From Fimbriimonadaceae bacterium (GTDB lineage Bacteria; Armatimonadota; Fimbriimonadia; Fimbriimonadales; Fimbriimonadaceae): a stretch of 9,335 nucleotides of DNA. The notes below the pieces were generated by a model. It saw only the letters and a list, made by a program, of their open reading frames with translations, had not been told where the DNA came from and made no database searches. Below, piece after piece: positions 1 through 5,335 of the stretch. Both the position numbers and the translations under genes were made by a program. Each line of letters begins with the position of its first letter. Positions within the stretch are counted from its first letter, which is position 1. Where the stretch lies: assembly GCA_019454665.1 (NCBI GenBank), contig JACFNW010000057.1:1-9335 (forward strand). The letters run 5' to 3'.

Positions 1-147
1 TCAAACATCCTCGCCGGATTGTGAATGAGTGTCCAGCGTTTTCGACGCACTCCAGACGATCTCCTCCACCAATGTCCGAACTTGCGACGAGGTGGTGGGC
101 TTCCATTCAGCCAACTTGGTGTCGAGCTTGCGTCCGAGGGTCTGCAT
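1..147 (-). CDS. Small antitoxin-like protein (48 aa)
   Basis: Reading the minus strand from ATG at 147-145 gives 48 residues ending in TGA at 3-1. The start is well fixed: an in-frame TAA lies only 9 bases upstream (159-157) and no other start codon lies between. The protein begins MQTLGRKLDTKLAEWKP and continues with an amphipathic stretch, QVRTLVEEIVWSA. This resembles the N-terminal half of small antitoxins that precede MazF- or PIN-type toxins. That resemblance is from memory and is not a domain hit. Such antitoxins are usually about 70-90 residues, so this one is short, and its last 15 residues look unrelated. A TAAGAT box lies exactly 6 bases before the ATG. A toxin partner, if there is one, would lie beyond the left edge of the window. 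It could also be an unrelated small protein. Confidence 0.5.
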   Translation of the reverse strand: MQTLGRKLDTKLAEWKPTTSSQVRTLVEEIVWSASKTLDTHSQSGEDV

Positions 148-153
148 CGCTCT

Positions 154-159
154 ATCTTA
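154..159 (-). promoter_or_regulatory. Candidate -10 box (TAAGAT) of a leaderless transcript
   Basis: TAAGAT on the minus strand is followed by 6 bases and then the ATG at 147. This spacing would place transcription initiation at or next to the start codon. No convincing -35 box and no Shine-Dalgarno sequence are visible. Confidence 0.45.
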
Positions 160-258
160 CGGCATCTTGGACCAAATCTCTCCACTGGCGGGGTCGGCCC
201 TTCTGCACCCAACATCCCTCGGCGAGCCAGTCAAGCTCCGGGTACAGTCCGGCCAGCC

Positions 259-456
259 GTGACCGAACGCCCGCTCGACTCCGACGGACCGCTTCAGCGG
301 ACCGATCTGCAAGACACCGCCCCCCACATCCACCGGCGGATGATCGAACTCTTGCGTCGAATGACCCCGGAACAGCGCATCCAACGCACGTTCGAGATGA
401 TGGAGTCTATTCGCCACTTGCGCGAGGTGGCGGGCATAGCGCGGGATTCCCGCTAA
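259..456 (+). CDS. Small helical protein of unknown function (65 aa)
   Basis: The open frame from GTG 259 to TAA 454-456 has a protein-like, mostly helical C-terminal half (MIELLRRMTPEQRIQRTFEM, then ESIRHLREVAG). The MTPEQR...FEM pattern resembles small proteins often found beside minimal nucleotidyltransferase genes, where residues like 'SPEERL..vFEm....r.L...gI' recur. This is from memory, and the family has no function that I can name. Known relatives usually continue past this point with another 10-30 residues, so this copy may be shortened at its C-terminus. The start is uncertain: GTG 259 has no ribosome-binding site, although a TACAGT hexamer lies 10 bases upstream, and ATG 340 is an alternative. 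Its stop codon overlaps the stop of the convergent hepT remnant. Confidence 0.45.
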   Translation: MTERPLDSDGPLQRTDLQDTAPHIHRRMIELLRRMTPEQRIQRTFEMMESIRHLREVAGIARDSR

Positions 457-835
457 ACCCCATTCTCGCCGACTCCCGCCGCGAGCCGTTCACAGGCATC
501 CTTCAGCTTGGGCAACGACTCTTTGCATGCATTGAAGACGGTCTCGATCTCTAGATCCCAATAGGCGTGGCTGAGGAAATCTCGCATCCCCTTGGCTGCC
601 CTCCAGTTTACTTCTGGATAGTCCGCAAAGAAACCTGGTGGAACGTGTTTGTCAATCATCTTCAAAGATTCGCCAATCGCGATCAGCATCATTCCAATCG
701 CGTCCAACCAGTGAGCGTATCGTCGTCCCGCATGAAGTCCTCCGGACTCTCGATACCCTCCATTCTGCGCTCGATCCGTCGAGTAGCTTCGACGATTCGG
801 CTAAGCAGATCAAGAACGATCTCCGAGTCAAACAT
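453..835 (-). pseudogene. hepT: HepT-like RNase toxin (DUF86), frameshifted
   Basis: HepT is the HEPN-domain RNase toxin paired with the MntA nucleotidyltransferase. The gene starts at ATG 835-833, overlapping the mntA stop by 8 bases, and reads MFDSEIVLDLLSRIVEATRR...SPEDFMRDDDTLTG. It then leaves frame and stops at TGA 691-689. The rest of the protein continues in another frame from TTG 707 (LDAIGMMLIAIGESLK) to TAG 455-453. The two halves join into a normal HepT of about 126 residues if one base is restored near 705-712, next to a GG run. The C-terminal part keeps the HEPN motif R-X4-H-X-Y (RDFLSHAY). In known systems this holds the catalytic R and H and the tyrosine that MntA AMPylates. 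If the shift is real, the toxin is inactive or only an 84-residue fragment from TTG 707 is made. A sequencing error is the main alternative. Confidence 0.85.
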
Positions 836-1118
836 AGATCACGTCCCTCGCAATACGCTTCGCCAGCAATGGGCGCAAACGCTCGTGCTCGTGAACCAAA
901 TCGACTCTTGCTCCAAACAACTCGGAAAGCTCTTCGCGCAGAGCCACCAGGCCGAACAAGTCCGGCTTTGCAAGCCTCACGACCACGTCGACATCGCTTG
1001 AGGCGCGCGCCTCGTCTCGCGCCACCGAGCCAAAGAGTCCGATGCGCACGATCCCGTACTTGGTCGCCAACTCGCTTCGATGTTGGCGGAGCCGCTCCAA
1101 CGCCAGTTCCCTTGTCAC
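828..1118 (-). CDS. mntA: MntA-like nucleotidyltransferase antitoxin (96 aa)
   Basis: This is a minimal nucleotidyltransferase of the MNT/MntA type. The signature GS-X10-DXD is complete: G30-S31 in LFGSVARDEARASSDVDVVV, with D42 and D44. A third metal-binding acidic residue is D73 in ARVDLV. In characterised HepT-MntA pairs the antitoxin transfers AMP groups to the tyrosine of the HepT R-X4-H-X-Y motif and so neutralises the RNase. I chose GTG 1118 because homologues start close to the helix before the catalytic motif. The frame is open further up (ATG 1178), but that extension would lie inside the upstream phosphoesterase gene and looks like antisense-type filler. GTG 1118 lies 4 bases after the phosphoesterase stop. 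The gene overlaps hepT by 8 bases in the usual coupled arrangement. Its frame is intact although its partner is shifted. Confidence 0.88.
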   Translation of the reverse strand: MTRELALERLRQHRSELATKYGIVRIGLFGSVARDEARASSDVDVVVRLAKPDLFGLVALREELSELFGARVDLVHEHERLRPLLAKRIARDVIYV

Positions 1119-1122
1119 GTCC

Positions 1123-2370
1123 TCACCGCCGCCCCACCACCGGCTGAACCCAAGCCACCTCGGTCTCGCCCTCCGCATACGGGTTCGATTTCGGCTTCGA
1201 CGACACCACCCGCGCCCGAACGTAGATCTCGTCGCCCTTCAGCGTGTACTTGGGCGAGGCGCCTTCGACCGTCGCCAACACTTGGCCGATGTCCGCGCTG
1301 TATTGCATCGTCACGCCCAGGGGCTCGTTGTTCGGGCCGAGCACGGGTTTGGACGAGGGGTCGTAGCCGCGCCGGGTACCGATGAAGAACGTTTTGTACG
1401 TCACGCCCTTCTCAGGCCGAACGGCCACCGAGAGCGTCCGCCCATCGAAGCGCACATCGTTCAGAGTCACACCGCTACTCGCGTAGAAGTTCCCGTCTTC
1501 CATAGCGTGTACCAGGTCGTGGGCATGCAGCTTCTTGGATCGCACCATCACCCAGCCGCGCCCGGGGTTTGCCTTGGTGATGTGGTCCTGGTGGTAGTTG
1601 TGGGCGTCGTCCACCGCGATGCCATACATCACATCCTTCTTCAATTCGGCCAGCCGCTTGGTGAGGACGATGTCCCAAACGCGTTCCATTCCGGCATGGG
1701 TGGCGTCGCCATAGTTGTGCACGGCCGGATGGCCGTTGTAGACCTCGAAGAACTTCTCGCCTTCCAGGTGCATCAGATCTTCCGCCGTGATCGCCCACAC
1801 AAAGTTGGGGTGGTTGATGTGTGGGAACATGGGCACTCCGGTGCGCGCGCGCTGTTCGTTCACGGCGTCCACGTTCTTCTGCATCGTGTCGAGCACCGAG
1901 GTCCCTTGCTTGGGCGGGATCAGCTCCTGGATGTTCGTGGCGTTGATGTGGATCGGCTTGTCGTGGTGGTGGGCACTGATCTCCTCGCTTTGGATCATGA
2001 GAAAGCGGCCCGGCTCGTCGAAGATCGCCTGCATTTCCGGAAGCGTGCGCAGCCGCACCTGGACCTTGCCGCCTTCCACGCGGGTCTGAACCCAGGCGTC
2101 GCCGAAGCGGGCCAAGTACTTTTCGAGCACCGCGCCCTTGCCTCGGCTACCCGAGAGGTCGAACCACTTCTCGCCCTGACTGAGCACGTTGTGGTCGCTG
2201 AGCGCGAGGAAGTGGTAGCCGCGCGACTTGTACCAATCCACGACCATCTCGGGGTAATCGTCCCCATCGCTCCACAGCGTGTGGGTGTGCAGGTTGCCCT
2301 TCCACCACGTCCCTTGGGCGGTATCGTGGTGGCCGACGAGGATGGCGGCGAGCGCGAGGGTGGCGAGCAT
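1123..2370 (-). CDS. Exported PHP-domain metal-dependent phosphoesterase
   Basis: The 415-residue protein carries the motifs of the PHP (polymerase and histidinol phosphatase) superfamily: H28-T-H30 with D35 (NLHTHTLWSDG), L57-S-D59-H60, an acidic pair E129-E130 (IQSEEIS), H187 (HINHPNF) and a late D255-A-H257. These would bind two or three metal ions. PHP enzymes hydrolyse phosphoesters. The substrate cannot be read here. The N-terminus (MLATLALAAILVGHHDTAQG) is a short hydrophobic leader without a basic n-region, so export is likely but not certain. Residues after about 300 look like a beta-rich C-terminal extension. The ATG at 2370 lies back-to-back with the GNAT gene. A minus-strand TAGCCT (2380-2385) sits 9 bases before the ATG. 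mntA follows after 4 bases on the same strand. Confidence 0.85.
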   Translation of the reverse strand: MLATLALAAILVGHHDTAQGTWWKGNLHTHTLWSDGDDYPEMVVDWYKSRGYHFLALSDHNVLSQGEKWFDLSGSRGKGAVLEKYLARFGDAWVQTRVEGGKVQVRLRTLPEMQAIFDEPGRFLMIQSEEISAHHHDKPIHINATNIQELIPPKQGTSVLDTMQKNVDAVNEQRARTGVPMFPHINHPNFVWAITAEDLMHLEGEKFFEVYNGHPAVHNYGDATHAGMERVWDIVLTKRLAELKKDVMYGIAVDDAHNYHQDHITKANPGRGWVMVRSKKLHAHDLVHAMEDGNFYASSGVTLNDVRFDGRTLSVAVRPEKGVTYKTFFIGTRRGYDPSSKPVLGPNNEPLGVTMQYSADIGQVLATVEGASPKYTLKGDEIYVRARVVSSKPKSNPYAEGETEVAWVQPVVGRR

Positions 2371-2422
2371 GATGACGCGAGGCTACCCGCGCCGCGCGCC
2401 CACAGTAGACTTCCCACGCGAC

Positions 2423-2923
2423 GTGCCCCACGAAACGAACCTGACCATCCGCCCCGCGACCGAAGCCGACGCCCCCGCGATCTGGCGCATCCTCGAGCCC
2501 ATCCTGCGCGAAGGGGAGGCTTACGCCCTGGACCGCGACATGGACGAGGCTCAGGCGCTGGCGTTCTGGACTGCCCCCGACCGGACGGTGTTCGTGGCCG
2601 AGCAGGACGGCAAGGTGGTCGGCACGTACTACCTGCGCCCGAACCAGATGGGCGGCGGGCGGCACGTGTGCAACTGCGGCTACGGGGTCGCCCAGCACGC
2701 GATGGGCCGCGGTGTGGCGCGGGCGATGGGCTTGCATTCCCTGGACGAGGGGCGGCGGCAGGGCTACCGGGCGATGCAGTTCAACTTCGTGGTGAGTTCG
2801 AACGTTCGCGCCGTGCGGCTGTGGGAATCGCTGGGCTTCTCGGTGGTGGGACGCCTGCCTGGGGCGTTCGTTCATCCGAAGCTCGGTGCGGTGGACGCGT
2901 TGGTGATGTTCCGGGAGTTGTGA
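2423..2923 (+). CDS. GNAT family N-acetyltransferase
   Basis: This is a 166-residue Gcn5-related acetyltransferase. The order is typical: LTIRPATEADAPAIWRIL at the N-terminus, beta strands FVAEQDGKVVGTYYL, the acetyl-CoA loop GYGVAQHAMGRGVARAM (residues 86-102), and the C-terminal NFVVSSNVRAVRLWESLGF followed by GRLPGAF. The tail is typical of the GNAT subgroup related to the yeast azetidine-carboxylate acetyltransferase Mpr1. That assignment is from memory and the substrate is unknown. In the Q/R-x-x-G-x-G/A motif the first position is Met (MGRGVA). I chose GTG 2423 because homologues begin just before LTIRP and a TAGACT hexamer lies at 2406-2411. ATG 2369 or 2372 would add 17-18 non-conserved residues and overlap the divergent PHP start. 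Confidence 0.85.
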   Translation: MPHETNLTIRPATEADAPAIWRILEPILREGEAYALDRDMDEAQALAFWTAPDRTVFVAEQDGKVVGTYYLRPNQMGGGRHVCNCGYGVAQHAMGRGVARAMGLHSLDEGRRQGYRAMQFNFVVSSNVRAVRLWESLGFSVVGRLPGAFVHPKLGAVDALVMFREL

Positions 2924-2955
2924 GCGTTTCAAGCCACCGGGCCTCCGGGGCCGCC

Positions 2956-3005
2956 GGGCTCCCTCCCCCGGCCCCTCCCTCAGACACGATCATTCCGAGG
3001 GAGGG
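2956..3005 (+). repeat. Dispersed hairpin repeat, copy 1
   Basis: This 50-base element runs GGGCTCCCTCCCCC, GGCC, then an inverted repeat: CCCTCCCTC (2973-2981), a 15-base loop AGACACGATCATTCC, and GAGGGAGGG (2997-3005). The stem is a perfect 9 bp. An almost identical element lies in inverted orientation at about 5258-5311. It sits 32 bases after the GNAT stop and 27 bases before the TAGAAT box of the next gene. A terminator or REP-like role is possible, but no T-run follows. Confidence 0.8.
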
Positions 3006-3032
3006 AGCGCGAAGCGACGACCGGCGATGGCG

Positions 3033-3038
3033 TAGAAT
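3033..3038 (+). promoter_or_regulatory. Candidate -10 box (TAGAAT) of a leaderless transcript
   Basis: TAGAAT is followed by 6 bases and then the antitoxin ATG at 3045, so transcription would start at the initiation codon. Hairpin copy 1 ends just upstream. No good -35 hexamer is visible between them. Confidence 0.5.
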
Positions 3039-3044
3039 GAATGG

Positions 3045-3278
3045 ATGCAAGCCATCCGCAAGACGGTTCGAGCCGAGGAGGACGGTGTGATCAGGCTCTC
3101 GGGCTTGCCCGTCAAAGCGGGCGAATCGGTCGAAGTCCTCATCACGTCGCCGCCCAATGCGGACCGGCGTCGGACGGCCGCAGCCGAGATGCGAACGCTG
3201 ATGGACCGGGCGGGCAAACTCGCCAAAGAGCGCGGCCTGACCGAAGACGAGTTGGTCCAACTACTGGCGACCGAGTGA
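3045..3278 (+). CDS. Antitoxin-like partner of a PIN toxin (77 aa)
   Basis: This small protein directly precedes a PIN-domain toxin, with the stop and start codons adjacent (TGAATG). That is the usual antitoxin-toxin order. Residues 1-35 (MQAIRKTVRAEEDGVIRLSG, then LPVKAGESVEVLIT) look like a small beta-rich N-terminal domain of the kind that precedes AbrB- or Phd-like antitoxin tails. Residues 40-77 are a charged helical tail (AAAEMRTLMDRAGKLAKERG) that would wrap the toxin. I cannot assign it to a named antitoxin family by sequence alone. No Shine-Dalgarno sequence precedes the ATG, and the TAGAAT box 6 bases upstream suggests a leaderless message. If it behaves like its relatives, it binds the toxin and represses the operon. 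Confidence 0.75.
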   Translation: MQAIRKTVRAEEDGVIRLSGLPVKAGESVEVLITSPPNADRRRTAAAEMRTLMDRAGKLAKERGLTEDELVQLLATE

Positions 3279-3701
3279 ATGCGCGTTCTCCTCGACACGA
3301 ACGTCTTGGTCAGCGCCTTCCTTCTTCGCGACTCGATTCCACGCAGACTTGTGGACCACTGCTTGGGCTCCTTGGACCTGGTGACGTCTCCAAAGTTGAT
3401 CGAAGAGCTCGAAAGCGTCTTGTCGAGGCCCAAGATTGCGGCAAGAACTTCGCCGCTGTTTGCTCAAGGCTTCATTGAAGCCTATCGGCAGACCGCTCTA
3501 CTGGCCGACGAAGGGCCTGCGCTCTCCGTTTGCCGCGACCCCGCGGACGATCATGTCTTGGCAACAGCTGTCGCTGCAGGGACGGCCTTGGTCGTTACCG
3601 GCGACAACGACTTGCTCGTCCTCGACCCGTTCGGCGACGTGCGCATCTTGACGCCCGTTGATGCCTTGGTTTGGCTATCCGCACGCGGTGACATCCCGTA
3701 A
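3279..3701 (+). CDS. PIN-domain toxin, putative ribonuclease (140 aa)
   Basis: The protein starts MRVLLDTNVLVSAFL and has the acidic set expected of a PIN nuclease: D6, E43 (IEELESVL), D87/D90 in CRDPADDHVLATA, and D109 with D111 in TGDNDLL. These residues coordinate metal ions for RNA cleavage. The 'RDP.DD..LA.A' and 'SGD.DLL' type motifs place it in the COG1569 / TIGR00305-like group of PIN toxin components. Its length of 140 residues is normal, with no break in the active site. The start is fixed by the junction with the antitoxin stop. As a toxin it would cleave RNA when its partner is lost. Its RNA target cannot be read from the sequence. Confidence 0.87.
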   Translation: MRVLLDTNVLVSAFLLRDSIPRRLVDHCLGSLDLVTSPKLIEELESVLSRPKIAARTSPLFAQGFIEAYRQTALLADEGPALSVCRDPADDHVLATAVAAGTALVVTGDNDLLVLDPFGDVRILTPVDALVWLSARGDIP

Positions 3702-3761
3702 CGCCATCGGCTGGCTGTGCAAGGAGGGGAGCGAAGTCGACCAAAGCGCTGCCCTTGAGTG

Positions 3762-3767
3762 TAACCT
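3762..3767 (+). promoter_or_regulatory. Candidate -10 box (TAACCT) before the metallopeptidase
   Basis: TAACCT fits the loose TAnnnT pattern and is 7 bases from the ATG at 3775. It is weaker than the TAGAAT and TATAAT cases in this window. Confidence 0.3.
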
Positions 3768-3774
3768 GCACGCC

Positions 3775-4569
3775 ATGACCCTCCACCTCGCCCTCGCCGC
3801 GATCGTCCTCGCCGGAAACTCCCAAGTCGGGCCGACCACCAAGCCCGGCGACGCCATCGGCAAGCCGCCCGAAAAGCTCGGCCACGACGGCTTCTACACC
3901 AAGCACGCCACGTTCAAGGGTCTCCCCATCCTGGCCAGCAAGAACGTGGACGACAAGGCCCTGCACAAGCTGGTCTACGGCATCGGCAGGATGCTTGAGA
4001 AGGTGCCCGAAGCGTGGATCGAGGCGTTCGTGGCGTCCGGCTCGCTTTTCGCGATCATCGGCAAGAACGAGGGCCAGACCGACCTGCCGCAATACCGGCA
4101 CCTGAAGAACGACCCCAACACCGATTGGGACAAGCGCGCCCGAGGCCTCGGGGGACGCACCACCAGCGCGGGCGAGGAGAACATCCTGGAACTCGACGGC
4201 GACCGCTACCGAGGCGAGAGCATTTGGCTGCACGAGTTCGCCCACACGCTTTCGAGCCAGATGTTCGCACGAGTTGACCCCGAGCACCGGCGCGAACTGA
4301 GAGCCGCCTACGACAAGGCCATGGCCGCCGGACTCTGGAAGAACACCTACGCCGCCACCAACTCTGCCGAATACTGGGCCGAGGGGGTGCAGTGCTACTT
4401 CGACACCAACCGCAGCGCCAGCCCGCCGGACGGCGTGCACAACGAAATCTGCAACCGCGAGCAACTCAAGGAGTACGACCCCGCGCTGTTTGCGCTCATC
4501 GAACGCTCGTTCGGCGGCAACCCCTGGCGGTACGAGGGCAAGTACAACACGAGTCGGAAGCAGGGGTGA
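3775..4569 (+). CDS. Exported HEFAH zinc metallopeptidase-like protein
   Basis: The 264-residue protein begins with a short hydrophobic leader (MTLHLALAAIVLAGN) and is probably exported. The zinc site is H153-E154-x-x-H157 (WLHEFAHTL). A downstream E199-Y-W-A-E203-G segment would supply the third, glutamate ligand, as in gluzincins. The C-terminal block NREQLKEYDPALFALIERSF is helical. The layout recalls the anthrax lethal factor-like (ATLF) metallopeptidase fold found in many environmental bacteria. I cannot confirm that family, and the substrate is unknown. I chose ATG 3775 because it starts the leader peptide. The frame is open to ATG 3658, but that extension would overlap the PIN gene end and mask the leader. 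It stands alone, 73 bases after the PIN toxin, and is followed by the candidate RNA structure at 4571. Confidence 0.78.
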   Translation: MTLHLALAAIVLAGNSQVGPTTKPGDAIGKPPEKLGHDGFYTKHATFKGLPILASKNVDDKALHKLVYGIGRMLEKVPEAWIEAFVASGSLFAIIGKNEGQTDLPQYRHLKNDPNTDWDKRARGLGGRTTSAGEENILELDGDRYRGESIWLHEFAHTLSSQMFARVDPEHRRELRAAYDKAMAAGLWKNTYAATNSAEYWAEGVQCYFDTNRSASPPDGVHNEICNREQLKEYDPALFALIERSFGGNPWRYEGKYNTSRKQG

Positions 4570-4570
4570 C

Positions 4571-4672
4571 GCGATTGCCCAGCGCTATTCGCGTCAGAAA
4601 TGACGTGAATAGCCTAGTCAGGGTCAGTGGACGAGTCCAGACTCGTTGCGCCACTTTGAAGGAGCCAATCGC
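4571..4672 (+). ncRNA. Candidate structured RNA (three-way junction)
   Basis: The gap between the metallopeptidase stop and the YdeI-like gene contains three nested helices. The outer helix pairs GCGATTG (4571-4577) with CAATCGC (4666-4672), 7 bp. Arm 1 pairs GCTATTCGCGTCA (4584-4596) with TGACGTGAATAGC (4601-4613): 13 bp with one G-U and a GAAA tetraloop. Arm 2 (4626-4655) pairs AGTGG with CCACT outside ACGAGT and ACTCGT, with loop CCAG and a 4-base bulge. No T-run follows, so it is not a textbook intrinsic terminator. The strand is assumed from the genes on either side. It could be a 3'-end stabiliser, a leader element, or a set of DNA palindromes. I match it to no known riboswitch. Confidence 0.4.
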
Positions 4673-4686
4673 GGACTGGCAAAGCC

Positions 4687-4692
4687 TATAAT
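4687..4692 (+). promoter_or_regulatory. Consensus -10 box (TATAAT)
   Basis: A perfect TATAAT lies 7 bases before GTG 4700. It overlaps the alternative ATG 4691, which would therefore be upstream of the transcript start. No convincing -35 hexamer is visible at 16-18 bases. Confidence 0.55.
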
Positions 4693-4699
4693 GCAACTC

Positions 4700-5239
4700 G
4701 TGCCCGACACCACGCTCGCGATCCGATTTCAGGCCACGCTCCGCCGTCCCGGCGGCGCGGACAAGGGGGCGGATTGGACGTTCCTGAACCTGCCGCAGGA
4801 TGCCAGCGACCAGCTCCCTTCGCGCGGGTTGGTCTCGGTGGAAGGCACGTTGGACGGGGTGCCGTTCCGGGCCACGCTCCAGCCCGACGGCCAGGGTGGG
4901 CATTGGCTCAAGGTGCCTGCCGAACTGAGCGCCAAGGCGGGCGAAACCGTTGCGCTTGCGATCGCCCCGATGGCGGAGGAGCCCGAGCCCGAGGTCCCCG
5001 AAGACCTCAGGCTCGCCCTCGAGTCCGCGGACGCCAAGGCACGGGAGGTTTGGGCGAAGATCACCCCGCTCGCGCGACGAGACTGGATTCACTGGGTCGT
5101 CTCGCCCAAGAAGGCGGAGACGCGGGCCAAGCGGATCGCGAGCGCATGCGACATGTTGGCCAAAGGCAAGCGGCGACCGTGTTGTTTCGATCGGTCGGGG
5201 ATGTACAGCAACAGCCTCTGTCCCCCGGTTCCGGAGTGA
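4700..5239 (+). CDS. DUF1905 / YdeI-like (OmpD-associated) protein
   Basis: The protein has two parts. Residues 1 to about 90 match the DUF1905 pattern: IRFQATLRRP, WTFLNLPQDAS, GLVSVEGTLDGVPF, WLKVPAEL. Residues from about 100 match the YdeI/OmpD-associated C-terminal domain: DLRLALESADAKAREVW, RRDWIHWV, KAETRAKRI and MLAKGKRRPCC. The molecular function is not established. Distant relatives have been linked to bacteriocin protection or OmpD, and that should not be taken as proven here. It is normally a soluble, stand-alone protein, and no signal peptide is seen. GTG 4700 is chosen because homologues start as MPDxTTL-like sequences and the TATAAT box overlaps the upstream ATG 4691. With ATG 4691 the protein is 3 residues longer. 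Confidence 0.82.
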   Translation: MPDTTLAIRFQATLRRPGGADKGADWTFLNLPQDASDQLPSRGLVSVEGTLDGVPFRATLQPDGQGGHWLKVPAELSAKAGETVALAIAPMAEEPEPEVPEDLRLALESADAKAREVWAKITPLARRDWIHWVVSPKKAETRAKRIASACDMLAKGKRRPCCFDRSGMYSNSLCPPVPE

Positions 5240-5257
5240 ACTTGGCGGCCCTTCCGG

Positions 5258-5311
5258 ACCCCCTCCCTCGGAATGTTTGTGTCTGAGGGAGGGGGTAGGG
5301 GGAGGGAGCCC
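5258..5311 (-). repeat. Dispersed hairpin repeat, copy 2 (inverted)
   Basis: This is the reverse complement of copy 1, with the same GGGCTCCCTCCCCC arm, the AGACAC...CATTCC loop and the GAGGGAGGG arm. The loop differs at two bases (AAA in place of GAT), and TA plus one extra C replaces GG in the linker. Its stem is longer than in copy 1: 12 bp, pairing 5258-5269 with 5285-5296. It begins 18 bases after the YdeI-like stop codon and ends 24 bases before the DUF559 ATG. Confidence 0.8.
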
Positions 5312-5335
5312 CGCGCGGCCGCCGAATCTTGACGC

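Noticed and set aside
157..417. 86-codon minus-strand frame near the left end
   Set aside because: It competes with the helical plus-strand gene at 259-456, its composition is not protein-like, and it ends in the TAA just upstream of the 48-codon gene.
1042..3090. 682-codon plus-strand open frame across the PHP and GNAT genes
   Set aside because: It is mostly antisense to the PHP gene, which has clear family motifs. Its translation is low-complexity His/Arg/Val-rich filler typical of GC-rich shadow frames.
3658..3774. N-terminal extension of the metallopeptidase to ATG 3658
   Set aside because: It overlaps the PIN toxin end and would bury the hydrophobic leader that begins at 3775.
3595..4464. 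289-codon minus-strand open frame opposite the metallopeptidase
   Set aside because: It is a Gly/Val-rich shadow of the HEFAH gene with no motif of its own.
4584..4613. Simple intrinsic terminator of the metallopeptidase gene
   Set aside because: The stem-loop is strong, but it is followed by CTAGTCAGG and not a T-run. It is kept as part of a candidate RNA structure.
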